Below, in pieces: positions 10,209-25,200 of a stretch of DNA of 64,000 bases. Positions within the stretch are counted from its first letter, which is position 1. Each line of letters opens with the position of its first letter. The DNA lies in assembly GCA_946811185.2 (NCBI GenBank), contig OX328105.1:50592845-50656844 (forward strand), written 5' to 3'. The DNA comes from Hippopus hippopus. Its lineage: Eukaryota; Mollusca; Bivalvia; Cardiida; Cardiidae. Position numbers and translations under genes: made by a program. The notes beneath the pieces were generated by a model that was given only the letters and a program-made list of their open reading frames with translations, did not search any database and had not been told where the DNA came from.

Positions 10209-13200
10209 CTTGAAAAGACGAGAAAAAATATAATAATGGAATGTACATGTACATGCTTTCTTTTGAAGTTATAATACACATGACATCTGAAATGTTTGCG
10301 ATTGTATCTTCAACTTTAAGGGTTTTTTTATTAGACACATAATTCTTATGCTAAGGGTGTGGCATACATTCTGATTGGTCATATGAGCAATCTGAACTTC
10401 TGCTGCAGTGTAAATGTGACTTGAAAGAGAAAAATGGCCTTACACAGACTTGAACCCTGGACCCCTCGCTTACAACTCAAGTGCTATAAAAATTAAGCTA
10501 TGATACAGACTGCAAGTTTACAAAACTTCAACTTTGCTTGTCTGTTTGGTGCTCCATTCTCAACATTGATGCTGTTATATCATAGCCAGTGCACCTATCC
10601 ACGCTTTCTGTATTTTTTTTTTACCTGTACTTTGCACAACATTCTTTCCAAGCCACTGGCTGCTATCCAATATAAGTATTGTCCAAACAATGTTCACCAC
10701 TGAAAGAGAAATTAATTCTGTTACACTGACTATCAACAATTCTCAGAAAGAATTTTAGCGTAGCTGGGGTAAAGAACCAGTAAATCTTAGTTTCAGACCC
10801 CATATGTTAACTATTTACCAAGCAACAAAAATGGAGACTTGTACAAATTGACAGCATTGGCAGATGACAATTTCAATGTGGTTCAGAGGACAGAATTTGT
10901 CTTTGATAGGAATTAAAACATTGTAGGGAAAAAGGAGAAAATGCTGGTTACCAGCATTTTCTCCTTTTCCCACATTTTCAAAAGCCGTCTTCATCAAGGT
11001 CATTAAAACTTGTGATTGTGTGGTAAAAAATTAAAGACCACTCTACCATGTTAAGCCTTCAACTTTTTAAATCTGAATGGACTATGCAGTTTTGAAACAA
11101 TGTATAAATAAACTATCAAATCATTAACGAAACTGACATTTTCCCTTTGGATATAACTGCAAAATAGTGCAATATGTTTTGGACATATCATGTTACATAG
11201 TATCAAACAAAGTGGATCCAAGATCATAAAGCTAGTTCTGTTCAGTCTGATCTTAATCTACAACATCAAAACAAGCACACATGTTATGGTCACCCCATTA
11301 ACTCTTTACAAAATGACAAAAATCTTTTAAATGTCCAAATTGGAAGCATTCACAGATGACAAATCAAGTACCACTTAAAAAGATGAGATTTGTCTTTGAT
11401 AGAGTAGAAAACATTGTGGGAAAAGGGGAAAATGCTGGTTACCAGCATTTTCTCCTTTTCCTACAATGTTTTCAAAAGCTTCAATTCACAGGGTTGTTAA
11501 AACTTGGGACTGTACGATAAAGGGTTAAGATTGAAGTGATTCACCTAAAAGCTATATTAAAACAAGAGCATCTCATGCAGGTGCCAACGCTCAACTGCAG
11601 TTGCTTGATTTTCAGGGAAAATTGTTATCAAAAAAGGGGCATAACTGTGTCAAAAATACTTTGATTGTTACCTGCCTCTGTTGTATGGGTTCTCCTTTTG
11701 ATAGTTAACAACTTGCCCAAGTTTTTTTTATTGAATATTTTTATGAATGACAGAGATATTGTAAAATGTCAAAGTTTTTGCATGACAACGACTATGCAGA
11801 CACTGCTACTGACAACAAGGATAACATGGCTTCAGCAATACTGCGCAGTTTTCTTCAAAAACAGCCGAGCTAAAATTGTTTTCATACCTATAGATTTGTT
11901 CAACAGCACAAAGAGAAAAATCACACCAAACAAGTTATTGGCTAATGTCAGAACTCCACCAGTCAGACCCTCCGCTACTGGATAACTGGCTTCACAGGAA
12001 ATCTCATAAAATAATGGTATGGCTCCATTGACAAATATCCCAATCAGTATACAAGATGTATACAGTGACACTGAAATAGGAAGGTTTACAAATGATGAGA
12101 CATTAAACCAAGGTACTGTGTGATGGTGCTTTAGACTTAGCATGATAAAGAACCAGGGGTAACTTAGGATGTGTTTTCTCCTGTATTTTCAGATATCCCC
12201 CTTGACATAACTAACAGGTTTCAGGTGGTGTTGCCCATATGGGCAATGGAGACGACAACAGATAAACAGAAAATCAATCAATCAGTGGTTTACAAAACAG
12301 GTATCCCTACATGTATATATACAGAGACTCTCAAGTTAAGTCTTTACCAGGTGATAAAACTTAAGCTTTGTTCTAACTGAAAGAACTCACAAACAACAAA
12401 TACAATGCTACTCAAAACATGAAATTTGACTTTCAAAGGGCACTAAACATTGTGGGAAAATGAGAAAATATTGTTATCAAACAATGTTTTCATTTGCTTT
12501 TTTGCTCAGGGTCATTGAAAGCCAAGATTGTTTGGTGACGGATTAAGAGAACTTGTTCCATATTAGATGCAAGAAAAAGAAATATGATTCATAATAAATA
12601 ATTAATAATAATAAATGATACACTCACCCAAGTTAAAGTGGATGTATTTCTCACACAGTATTGTGAACCACACAGCAGACCCTATGGCTGCAATGAACAG
12701 GGTTATCAAGAATGTTTTCATTCGTCTCATAAAGATATCTGAAAATCTGAAAAAGAAGCGAAACTATAAATTTTTAGGACTTTGCCTGGCCGAACACAGT
12801 AGTATTTTATTTTTCAAGATATGCACCGGTTAGGAGACTAAAAAAATGCCTATTCCACCTAACTCATCACTGTACCAGTATGACTTTTTATGCCAAAAAT
12901 ATCTATGTATCTTAAAATACTGTGTAAGAAGAAAAAATTCCTTGTAACAAGCTATTGTTACTTTTCTCACAGTGTTTTTCATACCCATAGAAAATTATAA
13001 AGTGAAAAATGACACTCCCCATACCTTCAAGTCTTATTGCTAGTCTTTCATATAATATGTGACAGTGTTTCGTAGGTCTAAAAATAACGTTTACAGTTAT
13101 AGGTTTGTGATACCTTTAACCAGATAACAAAAATTTGGACTTTACCAACTTGAAAGATTTTGGAGGTAACAAATAAACTTTGTCTAAAATAAACTGTGTC

Positions 13201-16200
13201 TAAAATAATAATTATCCATGTTGTCTCCTCCTCCCACAATATTTTCAAAGCATTCTTCTCATGATGATTGAAACACTGGATTGTTTTGTAAGGAAATGAG
13301 TACATTTATTAATAATATTAACACAGTCAAACTCACCTGGCAATAACCAGACCAGCTATCCCACCTGCAAGTGTCTGCCAGAAACCCATATAACCTGCAA
13401 TTTTCTGGAAGAAAAATCTGAAAAATTAACCCGTAACCACATAATCCTAAGTTTTAATGACCCTTGGGAGGAAGCATTTGGAAAACACTGTGGGAAAAGG
13501 AGAAAATGCTGGTAACCAGCATTTTCTCTTTTTCCAACAATGTTTCCTTCCTTATTAAAGACAAGTTCCATCAACTGAGTCACACTTAGATTATCGTCTG
13601 CAACTGTGTTCAGTTTGGACAAGTTTACATTTTTGTCCTTTGATAAAAAGTTAAGCACTAGGAGCACTAAGCAAAACTTATGTGGCCAACAATGTAGATC
13701 AGTTTCTAACTACATGGAATGTTGGTGCAGTCCGATCTTGATCTGCACTGTCTGCCTTATCTAATATTCTGGCCTCTGGAAATTGCAAAACATGTATCTT
13801 ATGTTTTTGTTTTTTTTTTGCCCAAATTCAAAAAATGTCTTTTTCATTAATTCAACTCTCATAGACTTATCTGTAAACTGCTATAAATTCAATATGTCTG
13901 TCAGGAAGGTCTCACAAATTCAAGTAACAGGACAAACATTACCAATTTCCAGCATAATACTTTTTCTTCATGGAGACACATTATATGTGCAGCAAGCCAA
14001 CACCCAAAACTAAGTCATATAAGAATAAAACTCAACCCACTGGTTTCAGACTGATATACTAGGGAAATATAGGGTGTTTTTTTGAGTAGAGTAATTTTAG
14101 ACTGACATATCTGGGAGATAACTGGTTATTTGAGCTGACATACATTACATGGGAAATACCAAACAAATTCAAACTGACACTGGAAAATATCCAGTGTTTT
14201 CAAATTGACATACCTAGAAAAAGTACAGTGGTTTTAAGGTGACATACCTGGGAAATACCAAGTGGTTTTATATTGACATACCTGGGAAACACTCAGTAGT
14301 TTTAGAGTAACATACCTGGGAAATACTGAGTGGTTTTATATTGACATATCTGGGAAACACTCAGTAGTTTTAGAGTAACATACCTGGGAAATACCAAGTG
14401 GTTTTAGATTGACATCAAGAACAGAGCTCCACACACCAAGTACTCCTGTTGGAACAGCATACGCAATAATGATGAGCCACAAGGGCTTGTTCCTACAAAT
14501 TATAAATAAAAAAAAAATACAAACCTGTCCGTCAACTAAACAACTAAAATAGTTATAATACACTTTAAATCACTTTTCAGTTACATTGGTTTAAATTTTG
14601 TAAATACTTGTCACCTTTCACAGTCAACTTCAAGTTCTCATTATGTATCAAACAAATCATTTAAAGTCAACAAAAAACATCCCTTTTCCTTTTATATATG
14701 GCTATATTCATGTACCATTTAAATTTTTTTATTGTTTTTTCATTTTTAATTCAAGACTAGTGATTTTATGTAAGAATTTCAATTATGTGATGAATATCAA
14801 CTTAAATGAGCGTTCCTTACAAAAGATATAAAGCTCTTGAAAACATTATGGGAACTGGAAAAAATGCCAATAACCAACATTTTCTCCCTTTCCCATAATG
14901 TTTTCTACTCTTTTATACCTAAGTTTTATAATTCCAGCCGCATTTAAATTGTCATGTACAAATACTTTTGATCTGGACAACTCAAAACACTTGGTGTTTG
15001 GTAAAGGCTAGGGTTGTACCACATTCTTTCCAAGCCAATAGCTGTTTTTCAGCATATACAAGTAAAAAGTAGAACCAAAGTTCAGCTGTAAGAGATTCTA
15101 CAGTGATGACTATTATCAAATCTCTATAAACTCTCTCAAATCTCCAGAGTCCATATTCACCAACCATTTCTAAAAACATTCTTAGTCTTATTCTGAAAAA
15201 TTTTCTAAATTTGAAGGTAACACAACTTCTGATTGGCTTAACCAAACGGTTCAGCCAATCAGAAGTTGTTTTAGTTTCTAAATCTGAAACTAAACTTTGA
15301 TTATTCCTAAGAGTGATTTGTGAATATGGACCCAGGCTGAACTATTGTCATTTAGAATTTGATCTCAAATCTGGGGAAATTAACCCTTTGTGTGGGTAAC
15401 AAGTTCTAAGTGCTATAGATTTAGCAAGAAAGGCTTGACTGATATAGTGTTCAGAAATTAAACAACATCAATTACTAAGGACTGAATTACAGAATCTTCA
15501 TTAATTCATGGAGATCAATGGGTAGAAAAACAGGAGCATCACATGCAGGTGCCAATGCTGGGCTGCGGTGAATGATTTTCAGTGAAAATTATAAGTCAAA
15601 AAAGGGGCATAACTAAGTCAAGAATATTTTGATGGTTACCTGCCCCTTATGTATGGGTTCTCCTTTTGACAGTTAAAAACTAGTTTGAGTTTGAAGCAAA
15701 TATCTTCAGTAATGACAGAGACATTATAAAATGTCAAAGTTTTGGCATGACCACAAGGCAGACAACGCAGACGACAACAGGGTTATGGCAATATCTCGAT
15801 GTTTTCTTTTGAAGATAGCCAAGCTAATAAGGCACACAAGATAACAAAGCAACAATAACAGTAATCTTAAATCTGTACGAAACAACAAATTTTAGATTGG
15901 ACAATGTTGAAAACCCTGTGGTTGTGAAAACACACAATCATGTATTAAAAGGTTAAAGTATAAACCTGAATATGCTCTTGAATCCTTTTATATACTCAAC
16001 ACGTTCTACAGAAGCTGTGAAGCTGGGCGGCAATGGTGGCTTATCAGGAAAATATATCACAACTAAGAGAAAAACAAGACCACCCATACCAGCATCTGAA
16101 ATAAATAAATGGACAAAATTGAGACGGCACTTTACGACTATTTAAGATTTTGTCCTACAGTAGACTTGTGCAAAACAGAAAATTACATCAAAATGAAAAG

Positions 16201-19200
16201 TGTCGTTTCGGATAAATCAGCGGGGATTGCGCAGGCTGATCCGGGACTACACTTTGCGCAAATGTTCAAATGCCCCTTGTCTTGTGTTGCATGCCATATC
16301 CTATTGAAGATATACAGATCATCAAGAAAAATCACACAAAAGAGTGTTTTTCTACTACATGTACTTTAATCTTTTACCACACAACAAAAATTTAAACTCA
16401 TCAACATTGAAGGAGTTTATAGACAACAATTCAAATGTTTTTCAAATGATAGTGTTTGTTCACGAACAACATTTAAGTGCCAGCGTTTTCTCCTTTTCCA
16501 ACGATGTTTCAAAAGCCTTTTTTGTCAGGGTAGATAAAGATTGGGATTGTAAGTTAAAGGGTTAAAAACTAAATCTAAATAAACTCTTAGAGTGCAAAAG
16601 TAAGACTGCTTTGAGCTTATATCTTCTGCCAAAGGAAAAAAAAAAGATCAGCAAGAGGGTAGAAAGGACTGATGGACGGAGGGAAGAACAGATAGATATA
16701 CAGACTGACATATAATATCAAGCAATATTCCTCAACCTTTTGACAGTGCATAACAGTGCATGACAGTGCATAACAAAGAAATTGACTGTCTCAGGTCTAA
16801 ACTTTAATAACTTAGACTACCTCACAATGAACTGGACAATTTAGATTAAAGATAAGGTTTTCAACTCTTTGCAATTTAAACTGTCTGCGAAGGTAACTAA
16901 ACATTAATCTTGAAACTCCAAGAGTCAAGGAATACACTATACATTTAAATGTATGACAGACCTTGTGCACATACAGAAACTTTTATCACATTTTTGTACA
17001 ATCATTGTGACCTATATCAGGTATGGAATTAATATATGATCCATTTGATGGCTGAAAGATAAATAAAACTTTCAAACAACAATTTTAAAAAGGAAAATAT
17101 GCACTTAATTTTACAAATCTCTCAGATCATGTGTATATGTTGGTGTAAATGTTATACACATATTAGGCATTCAGAAAACAGTCTTTTTTGCTGACAAGGT
17201 TAATGTAAGTCACTTTTGTGGACAGTGTAGATTAAGATCAAACTGGACAAAACATGCAGTCTAATCTTGGATCTACGTCTTCCATAACTTTATCCTAAAA
17301 TATAACTACCAATACATCATATTGTTATTTGAAGTTAAATCCCTTACCAAACAATCCTGTGTTCACGAGAATGGAGGCTTTTAAAGCATTGTGGGAAAAG
17401 GAGAAAATGCTGGTTACCAGCATTTTCTCCTTTTCTCATAATGTTTTCTATCATTTCTATTAGAAATCATCTTCTGAGCAACATTTGTCATCTGCAAATG
17501 CTTTCAGTTTGGAAGGGTATAGAATTTTGTTGTTTGGAAAAAGGTTAATTGTATTTTCAAGTATCCAAAATTTCAAAATTCCGCTAAACATTAGCATTTA
17601 GTCTGCCCTACAATTAATGTACATTCCTTTGAATGAAATACAAGAAATGTTTTTGTTTGTTTTTATACCAACAGGTGAATCATAAAGATTTATATCATTC
17701 ACATCAATCAAATTGCAGAAAATACTGTGGCAAAGGGATAACTATTTCATATCCCCATTAACTCTTTACCAGACAACAAATTCTTAAGACTCCTCCATAT
17801 TGAAAGAATTTGCAGACAACAAATTAAATGAGACTAAAACCGAAGGGACTTATTTTTGAAAAAATTGAAGTAATTCTTGGAAAAGTAGAAAATGTTAGCT
17901 ACCAGCATTTTCTGATTTCCCACAACGCTTTCCTTTGTGGCTGATGTTGCTAAATCTTGAGAATGTTTGATAAAGAGTTAATCAGTAACTTATAAAGGTC
18001 ATCTAACCCTTGCCCATACAATCATGAGTTTTAATTACCATGAGATAGAAAGCTTTTTAAAACATTGTGGGAAAAGGAGAAAATGCTAGTAACCAGCATT
18101 TTCTCCCTCTCCTTTCCCATCCTGTTTTCAACCCTTTCAAAGACAAATCCCATCATTTTGGCAGGGTTGATTTTGATGTCTGCAAATGCTTTCAATTCGG
18201 ACAAGTCTAAAACTTTCTTGTTTGGTAATGGTTTAACCCTTTACCAAACGACAAAATTTTACACTGGTCCAAATTGAAAGCATTTGCAGACGACAAAATT
18301 AATCGGACTTAAAAATTGAAATTTGTTCTGGGAAGGGTAGAAAACATTGTGGGAAAAGGAGAAAATGCTGGTTACCAGCATTTTCTCCTTTTCCCACAAG
18401 GTTTTCAAAAGGTTTCTTTCTCGGGATTGTTTGGTAAAGAGTTAAAGAACAAATCTAGAAGCATCTTTAAGAGATAAAATAAAAACTTACATATATACAT
18501 GAGCCGCATAATGTCACTCTTTAAGTTGTCCATATTTGATATTTCTAAAAAAGAAGGCAAAAAGAAAATTTCATCTTCATATTTGCCCTTGCTGGTCTCC
18601 TAGGATAAGAGAAAGTAAAAATTTTGCTTGTACATCAAAGATGTTTGTCTAAATTTTACTTTTAATTTCTATGTGTTTTTTAACCTTGTTGAATGGTTTT
18701 TTAATCATACCAATTGTTTATGATATAACAGACTTTGATAAATATGCTACATGTTTGGACAGAACTTTTCAACTGAAATTCAGTGGACTTTTCTAAAAAC
18801 AAGAATGCAGAGGTGTTGCTTAAGTTAGAAATTTACACAGCATGACTAGGAACAATATGTCCACTAGACGTTTCTTCCTTCCTCAACCCTGTAAATTCAA
18901 AACCAGCTTTCCTGGAATGCTGGGGTTTTTTTATGTTGTAATCTCTATCTCTCTTAGGATTTGGTTAGTGTTTTTGTTATGTTTCCAACCATGAAACATA
19001 TGATTGTTTTTGCCCTTCTTAGCAAATTATGAACTTTGACTGCTAACTTTGGCCACAATTAGTGCACACAGAAACTATAATTATACTGTAAAGAAATTTC
19101 TCATGATCTGATTGGATAATATGCTCCAAACATATATAACATGTACACTGGCAAAACCCACGTAAAAGCAGTTTCCCTTTCGCAAGCCCAGTATACATAA

Positions 19201-22200
19201 CTACACTTTCAACACAACATCCAAAATGGCGGCGTCGATCGACTGATACAAGCCGCCCACAAGACAAACATATACTGAGTAGCCTGCATCATATTATTAC
19301 TAGTTTCCCTTGATGGTTGTCATTAAAACGGAAAGAATGGATTATTTTTGAAAATAAATGAATAACAAACTTTACATACATTATTACCGTTTGATGTCAT
19401 TCTAAAACAAATGCACGGGGTTTAAAACGAGCCATCCCTTCGTCAGGTAAGCAAATTGTGAAGTGTCGAAACCCATACATTGTGCATAACGTCAAAAGGA
19501 GAACCTAGTGGTCGTTTGAGGCAACTAATGGTCGTTTACTTTTGCCAACAAATCATTAACATTCATAGTTACTTACCTTGAAGCTTTTAAAATCCATGTT
19601 TAAATAAAAATACGACGAATGTCCACTGCAGTGACATTATCAAGATTATACACCAAATTGCACGATTCACTAAGGTTTCAGTGACGTCAAATCCCAGTGA
19701 CGTAAGTTTTCATTGTATTGGGGCACTCAGACAGGAAATTCTGTTTCATCAGCGTACTCAATTTTTGAGACCATAAAACAGGGAAATTTCACTTAACACA
19801 CGTTGGAATGGTAAAACTTTGCAGTATAATAAATTCGTTGTACGGTCAGGTGGCAGGGGACTTGGAAACTTGTTCACGGCTGTGGCAAATAATGTCACCA
19901 CCTCGCCTTCGGCTTGGGGCAACATGATTCACCACAGCCATGAACAAGTTTCCAAGTCCCCTGCCACCTGACTGTAAAACTAATAATGTCAGTGTCAAAT
20001 CAGGAGGTGGGAAATTGAACTATAGCAATAATCAATCAGAATGCAACGTCTGCAAGGAAAAAACCCACAGGGGCATGCTAATTTAACAAAATAATTATAC
20101 GGTAAACAAATAGAAATAATTATAGTAGAATCAATACTGTTTGTGAACCATGCCCCTGTGGGAACAAAGTTTCTACAAATATCTCATAATGACTGGAAAA
20201 TGGGGAAAAGAAATGTAGAGGTCTAGATTTGATATTTGAGATTTTTCATCATTATAAACTTTACAGTATTGATCAAGATTGGCGCTAGACAAATAAATAA
20301 TTATTTGTGGCTCCAATTTCCTTTTGCTACAATGTTTTTAAAAGCCTTCTCCACTTGGGTTGTCAAAACTAATGATCCTGCAGTAAAAGGAAAACCACCT
20401 TATTTGTGGGCTAAGACTTGAATCATACAAAAAAATAAGTTTTTTTGCCATTCAGTAGACACCTTTTGAAAAACATTGTGGAGAAATTAGCAATATTTTA
20501 CTTTGCATAATTTGTTGCTGTCAGTGATATCTTCTCGACAAAAGCTTTATGGTCATTGCATAAACAAAATATAGTCAGTATGAACCTACCTTTAACAGTG
20601 GAGTAATTGTGTAAAGTTTGATGTACTATGACTGACCTGAAATAACATAAAACAACATAATAATCTATGCATGAATTAAAAACAATACAATAATGGATTG
20701 AAAAGGGGTTCCAAAGCATTGGAATCTAGAACTGTCTCTAAAAGTGACTTCATACCACTACCAAGTCATTTGGTTCACATGTGAGTCTATTACACACGCG
20801 TATCATTGGCCCATTCAATACACAGAGTATTCATTACATTAACCATTTACCGCACAATGCTGAATTTTAACAAGCCTATGAAAGAAGCTTTTGAAAACAT
20901 TATAGGAAAGGAGAAAATGCTGGTAACCAGTATTTTCTCCTTTTCCCAAAATGTTTTCTACCCTATTAAAAAAGAATTGCACTATTTTAGCCAAATTGAA
21001 ATTGTCGTCTGCAAATGCTTTCAATTTGGACAAAGCTAAAATTTTGTCATTTGCTAAAGGGTTAATATCACTGCCCAAATATACATCATACTGTAAAATA
21101 TAAATGAGCAATGCTCTGTGAAAAGGGGGCTTATGCATCTGCGAAAAGTATCAACCCAGGTCATCCTGCACTGCCCGCCCAGGCTGACCTGTGTAGATAC
21201 TTTTCACTATTGGTCAATTTTCTGTATGTCCAAGGACCAGTCGACCTCATGATTCAGTGGGTTGTTATAAAAGTGGCTATTATGGATCCAGAAGTATTTG
21301 ATGGCTTGCTTGGTGCTGTGGATCACAGAGATGCTTTAAGCCCCCTTTTGTCGGAGCGTGGCTCAAATCTTTGGGTACTTTCTAATAACTGAAACTTTCC
21401 ATTTTATTCCATCAGCAACTCTGGGTTTATAAACTCTACCAGACAACAAAATTTTAGAACCTTTCAAATTGACTTTTACCTCACAATCCTGTTTTGTTAG
21501 GACCCTGAAGGGGAAAGCTTCGAAAAAATTGCGGGAAAGAGAAAAATGTTAGTAACCAGCCTTTTCTTCTCTTTCCAAAAATGCTTTCAACCCTTTTAAA
21601 AGCAAAACCCATTACTGGTAGTTTTGCAAGATCTTATTTCTTGTCTGCAAATGTTTTCAATTTGGACAAGTATAAGATTTTGTTGTTTTGTAAAGAGTTA
21701 AGGACACATACCTTTGTGTTAAACCTTGGGTCATGTTTTCATGCTGAGAAACATTTCTATAATGGTATATTGGGCTTGTCACTAACTGTGGACCTGAAAA
21801 TAAAAATACAACTAACACTTTAAACCCATTACCAAACTGTCTATCTCAAAACATAACACAAATTAGTATCATCAGAAACATACAAACAATATTTAAACCT
21901 TTAACCCTTTATGGAACATTCCCATCTTTTAACCCTTTACCACACAATCCTGAATTTAACCATCAAAAGCTTTCGAAAACATTGTAGAAAAGGATATAAT
22001 GCTGGGTGCTAGCATTTTCTTCCTTTCCCAATATGTTTTCTGTCATTTTAAAGACAAGTTCTATGAAATGAATCACATTTAAAGAGTCATCTGCAAATGC
22101 TTGCAATTTGGTCAAGTGTTATATAATTAATCATTATTTTTTATAACCCTTTACCAAACAATCCCGAGTTTTAACGACCCTGAGGAAGGAAGCTTTTGAA

Positions 22201-25200
22201 AACATTGTAGGAAAAGGAGAAAATGCTGGTAACCAGCATTTTCTCCCTTTCCCACAAAGTTTTCTACTCTTTCAAAAAAAAATCTCATCATTTGAGCCAT
22301 TTTTAGTTTCTACTCTACAAATGTTTCAAATATGGATGACTGAAAAAACTTGTTGTGTGGTAAAGGGATAAGCTTTTCAATAACTGAAAATCTACAGGCA
22401 ATGTTTTACCTTTTTTTTTGGCTTTGTAAATTCAATCTATTCACCCTTTATTAGATGACAAAATATTTCACTTGTCCAATGAGTTTGCAGATGACAAATC
22501 AAAACTTGCTGAAATTATGGAATTTGAAATTATAGAAATCATTGTAGGAAAAGGAGAAAATACTGGTCACCTGAATTTTCTCCTTTTGCCTAGAAGTTTT
22601 AAAAAGCTCTTTTTCTTGGGGTCATCAAAACTTGGGTCTGTGTGGTAAGAGGTTACAAGGCACTTCTAAATATACTAACTTGTAAACCCTTTACCACACA
22701 ATCCTGAATTTTAAAGACTCAGAGGAAGAAGCCCTTTGAAAATATTGTGGGAAAAGGAAAAAATGCTGGTAACCAGCATTTTCTCCTTTTCCCAAAATGT
22801 CTCCTATCCTATCAAAGACAAATTCCATCAGTTGAACCATGCTTAAATTGTCATCTGTAAATCCTTTCAATTTGGACAAGTCTAAATTTTTGTCTTGTGG
22901 TAAAGAGTTACACTAAAATTATCCATACCTATAATAAATGCCATGGCAACACCAAAATAGTTGGCAAAAGATATCCCAGCTGTTGCTGTTGCTCTCTGAT
23001 CTGGTGGGAACCAAACAGAAGATAAGAGTGGGGGTCCAGCAAAGGGAACACTTCCTCCTGCACCCACTAGTACAGCACACAAGTTGGCAGTCCTAGAGTC
23101 ATAAAATATGGATATGAGTCATGCTCTGGCAAAAGGAGGTTTAATGCATCTCTGTGATGCATTTTACCAAGCAACTCTTTACATAACAATGGATCCATGA
23201 AATCAATTTGTCCAACAAAATCATATGGTAGAATGGTCTTTGAAAAGACAGAAGTTTCACAACTAGCAAAAGGTTTTGACCCATGTCAGCCTGTATGTTG
23301 ACATGTTGTGTACTCACTATGTAGCTATAGCTAGATGTAGAGAAATACACAGTAGAACAAATGTTGAGTACTTACCATGCAGGTACAGCTGGATACTGTG
23401 AAATAGTGGGTAGACCATAATGTTTTATACCTACCAGGTGGCTATAGCTGGATGCAGAAAAATACAGGGTAGACCAAACTATTGTATACCTACCAGGTAG
23501 CTATAGCTGGATGCAGTAAAATACAGGGTAGACCAAACTATTGTATACCTACCAGGTAGCTATAGTTGGATGAAGAGAGATACATGGTGGACCAAATGTT
23601 GTGTACAAGCCAGGTAGCTATATTAGAATGCAGTAAGATACAAGGTAGGCCCAATGTACTTACCAGGTAGCTATAGTAGGATGCAGGGTGATACAGCGTA
23701 TACCAACACCAACAGCTATCATGGCTGTACATATTAGCATGGAAATTCTAAGACCTGTTGATATAAAAATCGAACTTTTTCACCCTTCCTTTTAGATGCC
23801 ACTTTTGCACTGTACAGTTTTGGCTCTTTACCACATTATCCTATGTTTTTTTTGACACTGAGAAAGAAAACTTATAAAAGCAATGAGGCAAAGGATGAGA
23901 ATGCTAGTTTGCTGAGAATTCTACTTCAGGTACATAAATTGCACCTACACAAAGAAATTCCTTTATATCTGAGGAAACCAATTAGCCTACTGAGGACAAA
24001 GCACATTTTGTTTATATTGGAGTTTAACACCTTTTTAACAGCTTAGGTCATATCAAGGTGGTCAGTGCACCTATGCCCATATTTCCTGGCTATCTCACAC
24101 CAGTACTGACACAACTTTCTTTCCAAGCAACTTGCTACTTTTCACAAATGCAAGGTAAGAGGTGAAAGAAAAATTGCCTCAACCGAGTATCAAACCTGCA
24201 ACCACCAGGTCACAAGTCAGATACACTAACCTCTTTAGCCAGGTAGAACAAAGCATGACTTAAGGTGCTTCTGCAGTTGATGGATATAGCAACGGAAAGC
24301 ACTGATCTAGGATATAAAACTTTCCAGTAACCTAAGACATGACTTGACTGAAGCAGCTTTGTGAGAATCTGCAATTTTTCCATTTTCTCCCAGGCTAGCA
24401 TATTATGACCACCAGAAGCCTTTTCTGGTCTTGTAGCAGACCACTTTTAACTCTTTACTACATGACATAACTGTAGACATGTCCAAGATTTTTCAGATGA
24501 CAATTTAAATGTAGCTCAAATGATAGAATTGGACTTTGATAGTGTAGAAAGCATTGTGGGAAATAGAGAAAATGCTGGTTACCAGCATTTTCTCCTTTTC
24601 CCACATTGTTTTCGAAAGGCTTGTTCCTTAGGGTTGTTTAAAATTGGGATTATCTGGTAAAGTGTTAAAGCTTCATGACAGAGAAATATTGTGCTCAAAG
24701 AGCACTATCTCTTAGCTATTAAACATTTGCACAGTACTGTTTCATGTATCAAATCTCAGTTTGTGCTGATTATTCAAATCATAGAAAGATTTTTTTTAGG
24801 TTCTTTGCAGTACAAAAATTTGTTTTCTGAGTGAAAGAACTAACCCTTTACCAAACATTCCAAGTTTCAATGACCATACCAGAGATGGCATTTGAAAACA
24901 TTGTGGGAAAAGGAGAAAATGCTGGCAACCAGCATTTTCTTCTTTTTCGACAGTGTTTTCCATCATTTTGAAAATAAATAACATCATTTGAACCATATTA
25001 AGACTTGTCTGCAAGTGCTTTGGATTGCACAAAGCTACAGTTTTGTCATTTTTTGTAAAGAGCTAAAGAAATTTGGACTGGTTGAATACCGTATAAGTGG
25101 AAATTTTTGCAATGTGGAAATTTTTGCGATTTAGTGATTTTGAAAAATTCAAAAATTTTCTGTTCGCGTATTTTACTTCAAGTATACCAACAAATAAACC

